A model generated the notes under the pieces. It saw only the letters and a program-made list of their open reading frames with translations. It made no database searches and was not told the DNA's origin. The translations under genes and the position numbers were made by a program. A stretch of 64,000 nucleotides of DNA from Vibrio gangliei (GTDB lineage Bacteria > Pseudomonadota > Gammaproteobacteria > Enterobacterales > Vibrionaceae). The stretch is from NCBI RefSeq assembly GCF_026001925.1, contig NZ_AP021869.1:434001-498000 (forward strand), read 5' to 3'. How positions within the stretch are numbered: position 1 is the stretch's first letter; the number at the start of each line of letters is the position of its first letter. This document shows positions 45,505 through 55,504 of the stretch, piece after piece.

Positions 45505-46012
45505 ATGTCTGTTTATTCTTAGCAATTTACGTCTGTTAATGCTGGGTAAGACTTGCCTCGTGATACAACTCCCAAAGTCGAAATTATTATCGTCTTAATT
45601 TTCAATATTTCTTAGATGAAATGTGTGCTAATAGATTTGTTTTTAGTCTCTTTGAACTGAAAGTTACTTCAATAGTTGTTTTATGCGTTATTTCTGCCAT
45701 TTAGCCGCATAGACAACATCCAGTTTTTGGCGTTAAAGTAATCACTCTCAGATTAAATTATCTGAATATGCACCCTGTTTGATTGTTATGACAATACGAG
45801 CAGGTACATAGCGCAAGGAGGCTTTGTGGTTATTGGGTTTGGCTCATTTGGGCCCTTACAATATTAAGCTCCTTTATTTCTTAGGCTAAAAATAAGCCCT
45901 AACTATGTAGTGCTGAACGGAATTTATTTGCAGATGATGCTGGCTGTTAAGCAAGTAGTTTGCAATGCGTCTTTTTATCGAAAGGCACTTGTTCAGCTAA
46001 AAAGGAGGCAAT
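45505..46012 (+). promoter_or_regulatory. ilvIH upstream region
   Basis: This 508-base non-coding stretch is AT-rich. It contains an 18-bp palindrome (45748-45765, 6-bp arms) and a tiny candidate leader frame with a strong ribosome-binding site. In E. coli ilvIH is controlled by Lrp binding to a long upstream region; by position the same may hold here, but I cannot identify Lrp sites with confidence. Confidence 0.45.
45826..45867 (+). CDS. Candidate leader peptide upstream of ilvI
   Basis: A 13-residue frame (MVIGFGSFGPLQY, GTG start) lies 4 bases after a perfect AAGGAGG. It is not enriched in Ile, Val or Leu codons. The ribosome-binding site could pair with AAGCTCCTT at 45866-45874. No terminator-like U-run follows. 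This is speculative. Confidence 0.25.
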   Translation: MVIGFGSFGPLQY

Positions 46013-47731
46013 ATGGAAATGTTATCTGGCGCGGATATGATCGTCCGTTCCTTAATCGACGAAGGTGTCGAACATATCTTTGGTTATCCAGGCGGGTCTG
46101 TCTTGGATATTTACGATGCGCTACACGAAAAAAGTGACATTGAACACGTACTGGTTCGTCATGAACAAGCAGCGGTGCATATGGCGGATGGTTACGCTCG
46201 TGCAACTGGCAAAGTGGGCGTGGTGTTGGTGACATCTGGCCCTGGGGCCACCAATGCGATTACTGGCATCGCGACAGCGTATATGGATTCAGCGCCAATG
46301 GTGGTGCTATCTGGTCAAGTACCAAGCAGTTTAATTGGTAATGATGCCTTCCAAGAATGTGACATGGTAGGGATCTCTCGACCTGTCGTTAAGCACAGTT
46401 TTTTAGTCACCAAAGCCGAAGACATTCCTTCTACCATTAAAAAAGCTTTCTATCTTGCTTCTACTGGCCGCCCTGGCCCTGTTGTTGTCGATCTTCCTAA
46501 AAACGTACTCAATCCGCTTGAAAGCTACCCATATCATTACCCTGAAGAAATTAAGATGCGATCTTATAATCCCACCACTTCAGGGCACAAAGGTCAGATC
46601 AAAAAGGGCCTAAAAGCATTATTGTCCGCTAAGAAGCCGGTTCTATATGTAGGCGGTGGCGCTATTATTGCGGAAGCGAGTGAGCAATTGATCAAACTGG
46701 CGGAAGCATTAAACCTACCTGTCGTCAGTACGTTAATGGGCTTAGGTGCTTTCCCTGCGACGCATCATAATTCTCTTGGTATGCTTGGCATGCACGGTAC
46801 TTATGAAGCGAATATGGCCATGCATAATGCTGACTTGATTTTCGGCGTGGGAGTGCGTTTTGATGACCGTACTACCAACAATGTTGAGAAGTACTGCCCG
46901 AATGCCAAGATTATGCATATTGATATCGATCCTTCTTCGATCTCAAAAACCATTCAAGCGGATCTCCCTATTGTTGGTTCTGCAGATGAAGTATTGAACA
47001 GTATGCTGAAATTGCTTGAAGACCAAGGTGCAGAGCAAGATTCTGAGGCGCTTGAAACGTGGTGGCAAGAGCTGCAAAGTTGGAGAAATCGCCATTGTTT
47101 GGCCTATGAAACAAACTCTGAGCGTATTAAGCCACAGCAAGTGGTGGAAACCTTATACAAATTGACCAAAGGCGAAGCTTATGTTGCTTCTGATGTTGGT
47201 CAGCACCAAATGTTTGCTGCACTTTATTATCCATTTGATAAGCCGCGTCGTTGGATTAACTCGGGTGGCTTAGGCACGATGGGATTTGGCTTACCTGCGG
47301 CGATGGGGGTGAAATTTGCCATGCCACAAGAAGAAGTGGTGTGTATTACCGGTGATGGCAGTATTCAGATGAATATCCAAGAGCTATCAACTTGTATGCA
47401 ATACGATATTCCGGTCAAAATTATCAACTTGAATAACCGTTTCTTAGGTATGGTGAAACAGTGGCAGGATATGATCTACCAAGGTCGCCATTCTCATTCA
47501 TATATGGATTCTGTGCCTGATTTCGCTGCGATTGCAGAAGCCTATGGTCATGTTGGTATCCGAATTGATAAACCAGAAGATCTTGAATCTGGCTTACAAA
47601 AAGCGCTCGATATGAAAGATCGCTTAGTATTCGTCGATATTAATGTGGATGAAACGGAGCATGTTTACCCGATGCAAATTAAAGGGGAAGGCATGGATAA
47701 AATGTGGCTAAGCAAAACGGAGAGAACCTAA
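46013..47731 (+). CDS. ilvI: Acetolactate synthase III catalytic subunit
   Basis: IlvI uses thiamine diphosphate to condense two pyruvates, or pyruvate and 2-oxobutyrate, in branched-chain amino acid synthesis. The 572-residue product matches the E. coli length and starts identically (MEMLSGA). The TPP motif is [32 protein letters not shown] and [10 protein letters not shown] are typical. AAGGAGG stands 4 bases before the ATG. A second ATG is at codon 3. It is followed one base later by ilvH. Confidence 0.97.
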   Translation: MEMLSGADMIVRSLIDEGVEHIFGYPGGSVLDIYDALHEKSDIEHVLVRHEQAAVHMADGYARATGKVGVVLVTSGPGATNAITGIATAYMDSAPMVVLSGQVPSSLIGNDAFQECDMVGISRPVVKHSFLVTKAEDIPSTIKKAFYLASTGRPGPVVVDLPKNVLNPLESYPYHYPEEIKMRSYNPTTSGHKGQIKKGLKALLSAKKPVLYVGGGAIIAEASEQLIKLAEALNLPVVSTLMGLGAFPATHHNSLGMLGMHGTYEANMAMHNADLIFGVGVRFDDRTTNNVEKYCPNAKIMHIDIDPSSISKTIQADLPIVGSADEVLNSMLKLLEDQGAEQDSEALETWWQELQSWRNRHCLAYETNSERIKPQQVVETLYKLTKGEAYVASDVGQHQMFAALYYPFDKPRRWINSGGLGTMGFGLPAAMGVKFAMPQEEVVCITGDGSIQMNIQELSTCMQYDIPVKIINLNNRFLGMVKQWQDMIYQGRHSHSYMDSVPDFAAIAEAYGHVGIRIDKPEDLESGLQKALDMKDRLVFVDINVDETEHVYPMQIKGEGMDKMWLSKTERT

Positions 47732-47732
47732 T

Positions 47733-48227
47733 ATGAGACATATCATTTCATTGCTATTAGAAAACCAGCCAGGTTCTTTATCTCGTGTTGTGGGCTTATT
47801 CTCTCAACGTGGTTATAACATTGAATCTTTAACGGTATCGCCAACCGATGATGCGACCTTATCGCGTATTAACATCACTACCGCTACCGATGCTCTGCAA
47901 CTTGAGCAAATTGAGAAAAACTTGCACAAGCTGGTGGATGTTCTCAAAGTGCAAGAAGTAACCGAATTTGATTATGTTGAACGTGAATTGATGTTGGTGA
48001 AAGTGAAAGCCAGCGGTTTTTCTCGCGCAGAAGTCCATCGTTTAGCGGATGTATTCCGTGGGCAAATTGTTGATGTGACCGCTTCCTTGTTTACGATTCA
48101 ACTTGCTGGTGACAGCGCGAAACTGGATGCTTTCATCAAAGCGGTGTCTGAAATGACCGATGTGATAGAAGTTGCCCGCAGTGGTGTGGTTGGTATCGCA
48201 CGTGGTGAACGAGCCTTGAAAACTTAA
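47733..48227 (+). CDS. ilvH: Acetolactate synthase III regulatory subunit
   Basis: IlvH is the small subunit that increases activity and confers valine inhibition. The 164-residue product (E. coli 163) has the N-terminal ACT domain (ISLLLENQPGSLSRVVGLFSQRGYN) and the C-terminal ALS_ss domain. It immediately follows ilvI and is closed by a terminator. Confidence 0.97.
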   Translation: MRHIISLLLENQPGSLSRVVGLFSQRGYNIESLTVSPTDDATLSRINITTATDALQLEQIEKNLHKLVDVLKVQEVTEFDYVERELMLVKVKASGFSRAEVHRLADVFRGQIVDVTASLFTIQLAGDSAKLDAFIKAVSEMTDVIEVARSGVVGIARGERALKT

Positions 48228-48230
48228 GTT

Positions 48231-48288
48231 ACCTCTGGAAAGCTTAAACAACATCTGAAAGCTCAGACAACACCTGCAAGCTTATCTT
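48231..48288. repeat. Three imperfect ~19-bp tandem repeats after ilvH
   Basis: Units 48231-48250, 48251-48269 and 48270-48288 share AC(A/C)(T/C)CTG.AAGCT. They lie between the ilvH stop and its terminator. Confidence 0.5.
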
Positions 48289-48319
48289 AAAAACGGCGAT
48301 CTCAGATTGCCGTTTTTTT
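48289..48319 (+). terminator. Terminator of ilvIH
   Basis: A stem AAAAACGGC/GCCGTTTTT (48289-48297 with 48309-48317) is followed by T's. Confidence 0.85.
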
Positions 48320-48436
48320 ATGTTTTGAGCTTTTTTATCTAAGCGAATGTTTTTATTTCGCTTTTAAATTTTGTTGTATTTTTGTTCGACTTTAGTCGTA
48401 CTCGTGGTTATTATTTGCGCTAAAATTAACGCTATC

Positions 48437-48452
48437 TGTGATTTGTGTCACG
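48437..48452 (+). promoter_or_regulatory. CRP-like site upstream of the small membrane protein gene
   Basis: TGTGA-N6-TCACG matches the CRP half-site consensus at nine of ten positions. It lies 24 bases before the start codon of the 43-residue protein gene. Confidence 0.5.
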
Positions 48453-48476
48453 TAAACTCGGTTGGAGGATGATGAT

Positions 48477-48608
48477 ATGGTGAAAGATGTCATCGTGAGA
48501 CTAACGGTAGGCAGTCTGTTGATTTTAGGGATAAAGATGAGCGCTTTGTATTTTTTACTGATGGTGCTTTTAGTCAACACGCATCACCGTGAGTTGTTTG
48601 GTTGGTAA
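48477..48608 (+). CDS. Small single-span membrane protein (43 aa)
   Basis: A 43-residue frame starting with ATG at 48477 and ending TAA. GGAGG stands 8 bases upstream. The middle is hydrophobic (about 9-33, including LLILGIKMSALYFLLMVLLV), with a short charged N-terminus (MVKDVIVR) and a polar tail (NTHHRELFGW). A CRP-like site lies just upstream, and a bidirectional terminator follows at 48644. I do not recognise a family. It sits between ilvH and pykF, convergent with pykF. Confidence 0.6.
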   Translation: MVKDVIVRLTVGSLLILGIKMSALYFLLMVLLVNTHHRELFGW

Positions 48609-48643
48609 TTTTTAACGACACTTTTTATACCAAGCACGAATTA

Positions 48644-48670
48644 AAAAGGAGACCAATGAGGTCTCCTTTT
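48644..48670. terminator. Bidirectional terminator between the small protein gene and pykF
   Basis: A perfect 11-bp stem (48644-48654 with 48660-48670) has A's on one side and T's on the other, so it can act on both strands. Confidence 0.88.
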
Positions 48671-48697
48671 GTATTTCTGTTATTCGATTTAATGAAA

Positions 48698-50110
48698 TTA
48701 TAAAACGTGAACAGAAGAGGTGTTAGTTGTGCCTGATGGTACTAGAGCGCCAGAAACCATAACGGTTACATCGCCTTTTTGACCTAGGCCAGTTTCAAGT
48801 GCGATCGCCATACCTTGACGGTAGAAGTCTTCAGTATCGTTGATTGATTCAACCACGATTGGCGTAACACCTTTAGATAGGCAAAGTTGCGCTGCTGTTT
48901 TAGTGTTGGTTGTTACAGCAATGATGTTCGCTGTTGGGAAATATTTACGTACAGAACGTGCAGATTTACCCGCTTCAGTAGCAACAACGATAACTGGAGC
49001 TGCTAGTTTCTCTGCAGTTTCTACTGCTGATTTACATACCGCTTCAGTGATGCGTAGACGTGGGCTGTCTAGACGAGAGCTTAGTTCTGCTTTCAGTGCA
49101 CGGTCAGTACGCTGACAGATTTGCGCCATGATAGTTACCGCTTCAACTGGGTATTTACCTTTCGCAGATTCACCTGAAAGCATTACTGCGTCAGTGCCGT
49201 CCATGATTGCGTTCGCAACGTCGCCCGCTTCAGCGCGAGTTGGACGTGGGTTTTTGATCATAGAATCAAGCATTTGAGTTGCAGTGATAACCACTTTACG
49301 TGCGCGGTTACATTTCTCGATCATCATTTTTTGCGCGAAGATTACTTCTTCAACTGGGATTTCAACACCTAGGTCACCACGAGCAACCATGATACCGTCA
49401 GACGCTTCTAGGATCTCATCGAAGTTATCAACACCTTCTTGGTTTTCGATCTTAGAGATGATTTGGATGTTTTCGCCGCCGTTTGCACATAGCAATTCAC
49501 GGATTTCTTTTACATCTTCAGCTTTACGGATGAAAGAAGCAGCAACGAAATCAACGCCTTGCTCACAACCGAATTTAAGGTCAGCTTTATCTTTTTCAGC
49601 AAGAGCAGGAAGTTTTACAGAAACGCCAGGAAGGTTCACACCTTTGTTTTCACCTAGGTCACCGTTGTTCAATACTTTACATTTAACTTCAGTATCGGTA
49701 GTTGCAACCACTTCCATTTCAATTAGACCATCGTCTACTAGGATAGTGTCGCCAGCGGTAAGGTCTTGAGCAAAACCAGGGTAGGTGACGGCTACTGTGT
49801 TTTTGTTACCAACCACTGAAGTGTCAGTGGTGAATGTGAAATCTTGACCTGCAACTAGAGCAACATCTTCACCGTTTTCTAGTTTGATTGTGCGGATTTC
49901 AGGACCTTTCGTATCTAAAAGGATAGCCAGTTGTTTGCCTGTGTTTTTCATTACTTGGCGAAGGTTAGCAATACGGTTGCCGTGTTCTTCAAAGTCACCG
50001 TGTGAGAAGTTCAAACGCATTACGTTCATGCCTGCGTTTGCAAGTTCAGTTAGTTTCTCAACAGATTCGGTTTTCGGGCCAATCGTACATACGATTTTGG
50101 TCTTTTTCAT
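48698..50110 (-). CDS. pykF: Pyruvate kinase I
   Basis: This enzyme converts phosphoenolpyruvate and ADP to pyruvate and ATP. The 470-residue product equals the E. coli PykF length. Motifs are [12 protein letters not shown] at the N-terminus, MRLNFSHGD, the active-site region [16 protein letters not shown], and [10 protein letters not shown]. It is divergent from the DeoR-type gene, with 385 bases between them holding the promoters of both. Confidence 0.96.
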   Translation of the reverse strand: MKKTKIVCTIGPKTESVEKLTELANAGMNVMRLNFSHGDFEEHGNRIANLRQVMKNTGKQLAILLDTKGPEIRTIKLENGEDVALVAGQDFTFTTDTSVVGNKNTVAVTYPGFAQDLTAGDTILVDDGLIEMEVVATTDTEVKCKVLNNGDLGENKGVNLPGVSVKLPALAEKDKADLKFGCEQGVDFVAASFIRKAEDVKEIRELLCANGGENIQIISKIENQEGVDNFDEILEASDGIMVARGDLGVEIPVEEVIFAQKMMIEKCNRARKVVITATQMLDSMIKNPRPTRAEAGDVANAIMDGTDAVMLSGESAKGKYPVEAVTIMAQICQRTDRALKAELSSRLDSPRLRITEAVCKSAVETAEKLAAPVIVVATEAGKSARSVRKYFPTANIIAVTTNTKTAAQLCLSKGVTPIVVESINDTEDFYRQGMAIALETGLGQKGDVTVMVSGALVPSGTTNTSSVHVL

Positions 50111-50444
50111 GAGTCGATACTCTCCGGTAAGTAATATTACATTTTTTAATTTTTACTAGTGCCAGGGCCAACAAAGGCCGTGGTACTCAAATTCTTTGTT
50201 TCTGTTTTTAATGTCTGAATTACAGTGTAGACATTATTCCCATTATATCTTGGCTGCAGGTTAAATTTTCATTGCAGCGATTCACGTCATTGGCGCGTAC
50301 GAGTGCCGCGTTGTAATTTTGTTTCTTAAATGGGGTAAGAATTTTACCAGTCTTTGTGGGGAAGATCACGATAGTTACTTGTCTTAGAACAATGTTTTTG
50401 CAAAAAAGATTTATTTTTTATTGTAAAAAAAATAGACAATTAAG

Positions 50445-50477
50445 TTTCGTTTGTGTTTAATGTGTTTCGAATCGAAA
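50445..50477 (+). promoter_or_regulatory. Candidate operator of the DeoR-type regulator
   Basis: A perfect 13-bp dyad TTTCGA-A-TCGAAA (50465-50477) is preceded by another TTTCG at 50445. DeoR-family repressors often bind TTTCG repeats. It ends 18 bases before the start of the regulator gene. The remaining bases back to pykF are AT-rich and otherwise unmarked. Confidence 0.55.
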
Positions 50478-50495
50478 TTAACCAAGTGTGATTTA

Positions 50496-51257
50496 ATGTC
50501 AAAACGAAATACTCAACAGCGCCGCCATCGGATTGTTCAACAAGTGAATGATCAGGGAGAGGTGAGTGTCGAGGCGCTGACAAAGCAGTTCAATATCTCT
50601 GAAGTGACAATCAGAAAAGATCTGGCTGCACTTGAAGCGAGTGGTTTGTTGCTACGTCGTTATGGTGGTGCGGTGGCTTTGCCAAAAGAAATTATTAATG
50701 AAGTTTTTTCTGAAGAAGTTTCGAAACGAAAGGTTGAGTTAGCCAAAGCGGCTTCGACTTTAATCAAAGATCATCATCGCATCATTATTGACAGTGGTAG
50801 CACAACAGGCGCGTTGATTGAACAACTTAATCATAAGCGTGGCCTTGTGGTGATGACCAATTCGCTTAATGTTGCTCATGCACTAAATGCTTTAGAAGGA
50901 GAGCCAACGTTACTGATGACGGGCGGAACTTGGGACACCCATTCTGAATCGTTTCAAGGTCAGGTTGCTGAGCAGGTATTACGTTCTTACGATTTTGACC
51001 AATTGTTTATTGGTGCGGATGGCATTGATCTAGCTCGCGGAACGACCACCTTCAATGAACTACTCGGCTTGAGCCAAGTGATGTCTGAAGTGGCTCGTCG
51101 TGTGGTGGTCATGGTGGAATCTGACAAAATTGGTCGCAAAATTCCAAATTTAGAGCTGTCATGGGACAAGATTGATGTGTTGGTGACAGACGAAGGCATT
51201 ACATCAGAACAACAAAAACAAATCGAACAGCATGATGTTCAAGTTCTGATTGCTTAG
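50496..51257 (+). CDS. DeoR/GlpR-family transcriptional regulator
   Basis: A 253-residue sugar-phosphate-sensing repressor. The N-terminal helix-turn-helix is QRRHRIVQQVNDQGEVSVEALTKQFNISEVTIRKDLAALEAS in order, typical of DeoR, followed by the phosphosugar-isomerase-like domain (IIIDSGSTTGALIEQL, FIGADGID). I start it at 50496; an in-frame codon at 50451 would include the dyad in the coding region. It lies 104 bases before glmS, on the same strand, so amino-sugar phosphate control of glmS is a reasonable inference. Confidence 0.88.
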   Translation: MSKRNTQQRRHRIVQQVNDQGEVSVEALTKQFNISEVTIRKDLAALEASGLLLRRYGGAVALPKEIINEVFSEEVSKRKVELAKAASTLIKDHHRIIIDSGSTTGALIEQLNHKRGLVVMTNSLNVAHALNALEGEPTLLMTGGTWDTHSESFQGQVAEQVLRSYDFDQLFIGADGIDLARGTTTFNELLGLSQVMSEVARRVVVMVESDKIGRKIPNLELSWDKIDVLVTDEGITSEQQKQIEQHDVQVLIA

Positions 51258-51361
51258 GATCTGTTGAGCCTAACTATTAAATAATTAAGTAAATAAATAA
51301 ATGATGAAGACTTTGCCGCCTTTTGCTTGTTGCCGGTAAAGGAATAAAAAAGGATAACAAT

Positions 51362-53194
51362 ATGTGTGGAATCGTGGGTGCTGTGGCACAACGTGATGTA
51401 GCGGAAATTCTAGTCGAAGGTCTACGCCGCTTGGAATACCGTGGTTATGATTCAGCTGGCGTGGCTGTTGTTGATGCAGAGTCGAAGATGACTCGAGTAC
51501 GCCGTTTAGGTAAGGTGCAAGAGTTAGCCGATGCCGTTGAAGCTGAGCAGGTTCTTGGCGGAACAGGAATTGCTCATACACGCTGGGCAACGCATGGTGA
51601 ACCTTCTGAAATTAATGCGCACCCTCATGTGTCTGGTGATATCGCTGTCGTGCATAACGGTATTATTGAAAATCACGAGCCATTACGTGCACTGTTACGT
51701 GAGCGTGGCTATGTATTTGAATCCCAAACGGATACCGAGGTGATTGCTCACCTAGTGGAGTGGGAGTTACGCACCGCCAATTCTTTAATTGAAGCTTTAC
51801 AAAAAGCCGTTAAGCAGTTGGAAGGGGCATACGGTACCGTCGTTTTTGATCGTAAAGATCCCACTCGTGTTGTGGTCGCGCGTTCTGGTAGCCCGATTGT
51901 TATTGGTCTGGGCATGGGCGAGAACTTCATTGCCTCGGATCAGTTAGCCCTACTTAATGTGACTCGTCGTTTTATGTACTTAGAAGAAGGCGATGTGGCA
52001 GAAGTCACTCGCCGTGAAGTGATGGTTTTTGATCATTCTGGCATCGCTGTTGAGCGTAGTGTTTCTGAATCGAATGCAGAGCATGATGCTGCTGATAAAG
52101 GCCAGTACCGTCACTACATGCAAAAAGAAATCTTTGAGCAACCAACCGCATTAGTGAAAACGATGGAAGGTCGCTTAACAAAAGATAGTGTTATCACTGA
52201 AAGTATCGGTGTGAATGCTGCCGAGATTTTATCGAAAGTAGAACACGTACAAATCATCGCTTGTGGTACGTCTTATAACGCAGGTATGACGGCGCGTTAC
52301 TGGTTCGAATCTCTCGCGGGCGTAAGCTGTGATGTCGAAATTGCTTCTGAATTCCGCTATCGTAATTTTGTTACCCGTCCAAATTCATTGTTGATTACTT
52401 TATCTCAATCGGGTGAAACGGCAGATACGTTAGCTGCTTTACGTTTAGCCAAAGAAAAAGGCTATATGTCGGCGATGACGATTTGTAATGTGGCGGGTTC
52501 GTCGCTCGTTCGTGAGTCGGACTTTGCTTTTATGACACGTGCAGGGGCTGAAATTGGCGTTGCTTCAACCAAAGCATTTACCACACAGCTAGCCGCATTA
52601 CTGATGTTAGTTACGGCAATGGGTAAGCAACAAAACCGTATTGATGCAGCTAAAGAAGCAGAAATTGTGTCTGCATTACATACCTTACCTAATGATATTG
52701 AAAAAGCACTCGCTTACGATAAAGATATTGAAGCATTAGCAGAAGATTTTGCCGATAAACATCATACTTTATTTCTTGGCCGCGGTGAGTTTTACCCGAT
52801 TGCGGTTGAGGCAGCGTTGAAGTTAAAAGAGATCTCCTACATTCATGCAGAGGCTTATGCCGCTGGTGAGCTGAAGCACGGCCCATTGGCGCTGATTGAT
52901 GCTGATATGCCCGTTGTGGTCGTCGCGCCGAATAATGATTTGTTAGAAAAACTCAAATCGAATATTGAAGAAGTGCGTGCTCGCGGTGGTTTGTTGTATG
53001 TTTTTGCCGATGCGGGTGCAGGTTTTGATGGTGATGAAAGCATGAAGATCATCAACTTACCTCATGTCAGTGAAATCACGGCACCGATTTACTACACCAT
53101 CTCAATGCAACTGCTGTCTTATCATGTTGCTTTGATTAAAGGGACCGACGTGGACCAACCTCGTAACTTGGCTAAAGCGGTTACCGTTGAGTAA
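51362..53194 (+). CDS. glmS: Glutamine-fructose-6-phosphate aminotransferase (isomerising)
   Basis: GlmS makes glucosamine-6-phosphate from fructose-6-phosphate and glutamine, the entry to peptidoglycan and LPS amino sugars. The 610-residue product (E. coli 609) has the N-terminal nucleophile Cys after the initiator Met (MCGIVGA) and two SIS domains ([27 protein letters not shown]). It ends in [13 protein letters not shown]. The start at 51362 exposes the catalytic Cys. AAGGATAACA lies upstream. A hairpin terminator follows. Confidence 0.97.
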   Translation: MCGIVGAVAQRDVAEILVEGLRRLEYRGYDSAGVAVVDAESKMTRVRRLGKVQELADAVEAEQVLGGTGIAHTRWATHGEPSEINAHPHVSGDIAVVHNGIIENHEPLRALLRERGYVFESQTDTEVIAHLVEWELRTANSLIEALQKAVKQLEGAYGTVVFDRKDPTRVVVARSGSPIVIGLGMGENFIASDQLALLNVTRRFMYLEEGDVAEVTRREVMVFDHSGIAVERSVSESNAEHDAADKGQYRHYMQKEIFEQPTALVKTMEGRLTKDSVITESIGVNAAEILSKVEHVQIIACGTSYNAGMTARYWFESLAGVSCDVEIASEFRYRNFVTRPNSLLITLSQSGETADTLAALRLAKEKGYMSAMTICNVAGSSLVRESDFAFMTRAGAEIGVASTKAFTTQLAALLMLVTAMGKQQNRIDAAKEAEIVSALHTLPNDIEKALAYDKDIEALAEDFADKHHTLFLGRGEFYPIAVEAALKLKEISYIHAEAYAAGELKHGPLALIDADMPVVVVAPNNDLLEKLKSNIEEVRARGGLLYVFADAGAGFDGDESMKIINLPHVSEITAPIYYTISMQLLSYHVALIKGTDVDQPRNLAKAVTVE

Positions 53195-53206
53195 TCACTC
53201 GATACG

Positions 53207-53235
53207 AAAAAAGCCACCTTTAGCGGTGGCTTTTT
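53207..53235 (+). terminator. Terminator after glmS
   Basis: A stem GCCACC/GGTGGC flanked by A and T runs (53207-53235) gives a bidirectional-looking terminator. Confidence 0.87.
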
Positions 53236-53270
53236 ACTATTTACTATTTGTCGTTTTGAGGAGGGAGGAA

Positions 53271-53882
53271 TTACGCCCAGCCGCCAGGGTTTTTCTTACG
53301 ACGCGGGATAATGTGCGGCAAGATCAAACCAAATAGTAAACCTAGCCCTGCAACACCACCACCGTACATAAAGTAGCGAAGTAGTAAGTCTTCTTTTTGT
53401 GTATCAATTTTAGCACGTAAAGCGCGAACTTCTTCTTGAGAGTCAGCCAGTTGTTGGTTGATTTTACGATAGTTAGTTTCTAAATCCGTGATCTGCTTTT
53501 TGCTTAATTCTAAAGAGCTCACCAAGCCTGCTTTTTCTGTATCAGACGTTTCTTGCGCGTTGCTTAATTTTTCTTTAACGGTTGCCAGTTCTTTTTCTAA
53601 TTCAGGTAGGCGAATCGAAATACTAACGGTTTGAGTGACGTACTTACTTTCCACCCAACCTTTACGACCATTTTCATCAATAATCTGGCTAAAGCCTGTT
53701 GATTTATTTGTGCTTAATAGTTTGATTTTTTCACCTGCGTTGACACTACCAATGATGCGGTAATCATTGCTAGGACCCGAGTGTACGTAAGTGAAAAGAT
53801 TGTCTGAAATGTAGAAGTCACTCGCGTTTGCCATTGGGGCAAAAAAACATGCCAATAATACGAAGCTAAGAAGCTTTTTCAC
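53271..53882 (-). CDS. ygiM: SH3-domain inner-membrane protein, YgiM-like
   Basis: A 203-residue exported and anchored protein (TIGR04211-like; E. coli YgiM about 206). It has a signal peptide (MKKLLSFVLLACFFAPMANA) and a bacterial SH3 domain (about 25-90, VHSGPSNDYRIIGSVNAGEKI). A coiled coil follows (about 95-165), then a C-terminal membrane helix (YGGGVAGLGLLFGLILPHII) ending in basic residues. The C-terminus is strikingly like YgiM. Its function is not established; SH3b domains commonly bind peptidoglycan or proteins. Confidence 0.82.
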   Translation of the reverse strand: MKKLLSFVLLACFFAPMANASDFYISDNLFTYVHSGPSNDYRIIGSVNAGEKIKLLSTNKSTGFSQIIDENGRKGWVESKYVTQTVSISIRLPELEKELATVKEKLSNAQETSDTEKAGLVSSLELSKKQITDLETNYRKINQQLADSQEEVRALRAKIDTQKEDLLLRYFMYGGGVAGLGLLFGLILPHIIPRRKKNPGGWA

Positions 53883-54040
53883 ATTATGTCCCTTTTTATT
53901 TGTGTAAAACTTGCGGTACTGAATAGTAAAGAATTATTCAATCACCAAAAATCGGGGTTGATTGCAAATAGCCACCAAGATTTAGATGGGTATTTAAAAA
54001 CTAAACGAATAGTAAGAAGTTTCAGCTTGAGGTGCAACAA

Positions 54041-54067
54041 AAGAGGGAGCTTTCGCTCCCTCTTTTT
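54041..54067. terminator. Terminator between the SH3 gene and the phosphate transporter gene
   Basis: A perfect 10-bp stem (AAGAGGGAGC/GCTCCCTCTT) with a TTTC loop, T-tailed on both strands. It probably ends the pit transcript on the minus strand. Confidence 0.83.
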
Positions 54068-54128
54068 ACTTCAACGTAAAAATTATGACACTGCTTTGAC
54101 AGAGCACTTTACGTCAATGAGTTTTTCA

Positions 54129-55388
54129 TTAAGCAAACAAACCTTGAATGGCGTAGAAGAACACGATAGCAAGTACAGCACCTGCTGGTAGGGTAATGAT
54201 CCAAGATGCTACGATGTTACGTACAACACCAAGGTTCAATGCTGCGATACCACGAGCAAAGCCAACACCTAAGACCGCACCAACCAGTGTTTGTGTAGTT
54301 GAGATAGGTAAGCCAGTACCTGATGCTAAAACTACTGTTGATGCAGTTGCTAATTGAGCTGCAAAACCACGGCTTGGAGTCAGTTCAGTGATGCCAGTAC
54401 CAACGGTTGCCATCACTTTATGACCCATAGTGGCAAGACCGACAACGATACCGATACCACCTAGAGGCAAGATCCACCAAGCGATCTCACTCTTGGCTGT
54501 TAATTGCCCCATGTGTTCAATGGTAGAAACCACTGCAGATAGAGGGCCAATAGCGTTTGCTACATCGTTTGAACCATGCGCAAAAGCCATTGCACACGCC
54601 GTAATGACCATCAATACGCTGAAGATGCTTTCAACACCAGCAAAGCTGTGATCTTCTTTTTGATTGGCAAACTTTCGGTTGATGTAGATGTAGCCACAAA
54701 TCATGACTAAAGCCGATATGCCAGCAGAGTATAACCAAGCTTCAGTGTGAGACAGGTGTAAGCCCACATGCTTTAAGCCTTTCTTGATGGTTACTAGTGC
54801 AATCACCATGGTGGTGATGAACATGTAAACTGGAACGAAGCGTTTAGCATTGTGTAGCGGGTTTTCTGTATCAAAAATCAGGCGTTGCGCACTGACAAAA
54901 ATACCGTAAGCAAAAATACCGGCAATAAACGGAGTTACGATCCAGCTACCGACAATACCTTGTACTGAGTGCCAGTCGACACCTTGTGTACCAACAGAAA
55001 CACAGGCAAAACCAATGATTGCACCGATGATCGAATGCGTTGTTGATACTGGCCAGCCCATATAAGAAGCAAGCAGTAACCAAGTACCCGCGGCAAGTAG
55101 CGATGCCATCATACCATAGACCAGTACATCGGGTTGAGAAACGAAGTAAGAGGTATCGATAACACCTTTACGAATGGTGTCTGTAACCTCTCCACCAGCA
55201 AGGTAAGCGCCGGCAAATTCAAAAATCATCGCAATGACGATTGCTTGTTTAACTGTTAGTGCTTTAGAACCAACAGATGTACCCATTGCATTGGCAACAT
55301 CGTTCGCACCAATACCAACAGCCATTAGGAAACCAAAAAACGCGGCAACTAAAATTAAAATAGTGCCATAGTTAGCGAGGATATCCAT
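54129..55388 (-). CDS. Low-affinity inorganic phosphate transporter (PiT family)
   Basis: A 419-residue inner-membrane symporter with about ten segments. The duplicated PHO4 signatures are present as GIGANDVANAMGTSVG and HGSNDVANAIGPLSAV. The start at 55388 is preferred to 55445, which would add a polar tail. It follows a DUF47/PhoU-like gene by 116 bases in the same direction, the usual PiT accessory pair. Confidence 0.93.
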   Translation of the reverse strand: MDILANYGTILILVAAFFGFLMAVGIGANDVANAMGTSVGSKALTVKQAIVIAMIFEFAGAYLAGGEVTDTIRKGVIDTSYFVSQPDVLVYGMMASLLAAGTWLLLASYMGWPVSTTHSIIGAIIGFACVSVGTQGVDWHSVQGIVGSWIVTPFIAGIFAYGIFVSAQRLIFDTENPLHNAKRFVPVYMFITTMVIALVTIKKGLKHVGLHLSHTEAWLYSAGISALVMICGYIYINRKFANQKEDHSFAGVESIFSVLMVITACAMAFAHGSNDVANAIGPLSAVVSTIEHMGQLTAKSEIAWWILPLGGIGIVVGLATMGHKVMATVGTGITELTPSRGFAAQLATASTVVLASGTGLPISTTQTLVGAVLGVGFARGIAALNLGVVRNIVASWIITLPAGAVLAIVFFYAIQGLFA

Positions 55389-55504
55389 CGTAATACCTAG
55401 ATTTTGACATAACAGGTTAGACGAGCTAAATGTAGGGAATCTCACCCTGCAGCGGTCAGTTTTGTTATTTTTTATACAATGTGTTTATGTTGTGCGTTCA
55501 ATAC

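Noticed and set aside
45910..46137. Frame of 75 codons overlapping the ilvI start
   Set aside because: It reads out of frame into ilvI, which has the perfect ribosome-binding site and a firm identity.
48626..48642. Possible degenerate end of the 17.5-kb repeat
   Set aside because: Only about 13 of 17 bases resemble the end, which is too weak beside a terminator.
51258..51361. glmS ribozyme/riboswitch
   Set aside because: No such structure is expected in gammaproteobacteria and nothing in the 104-base gap resembles its conserved core.
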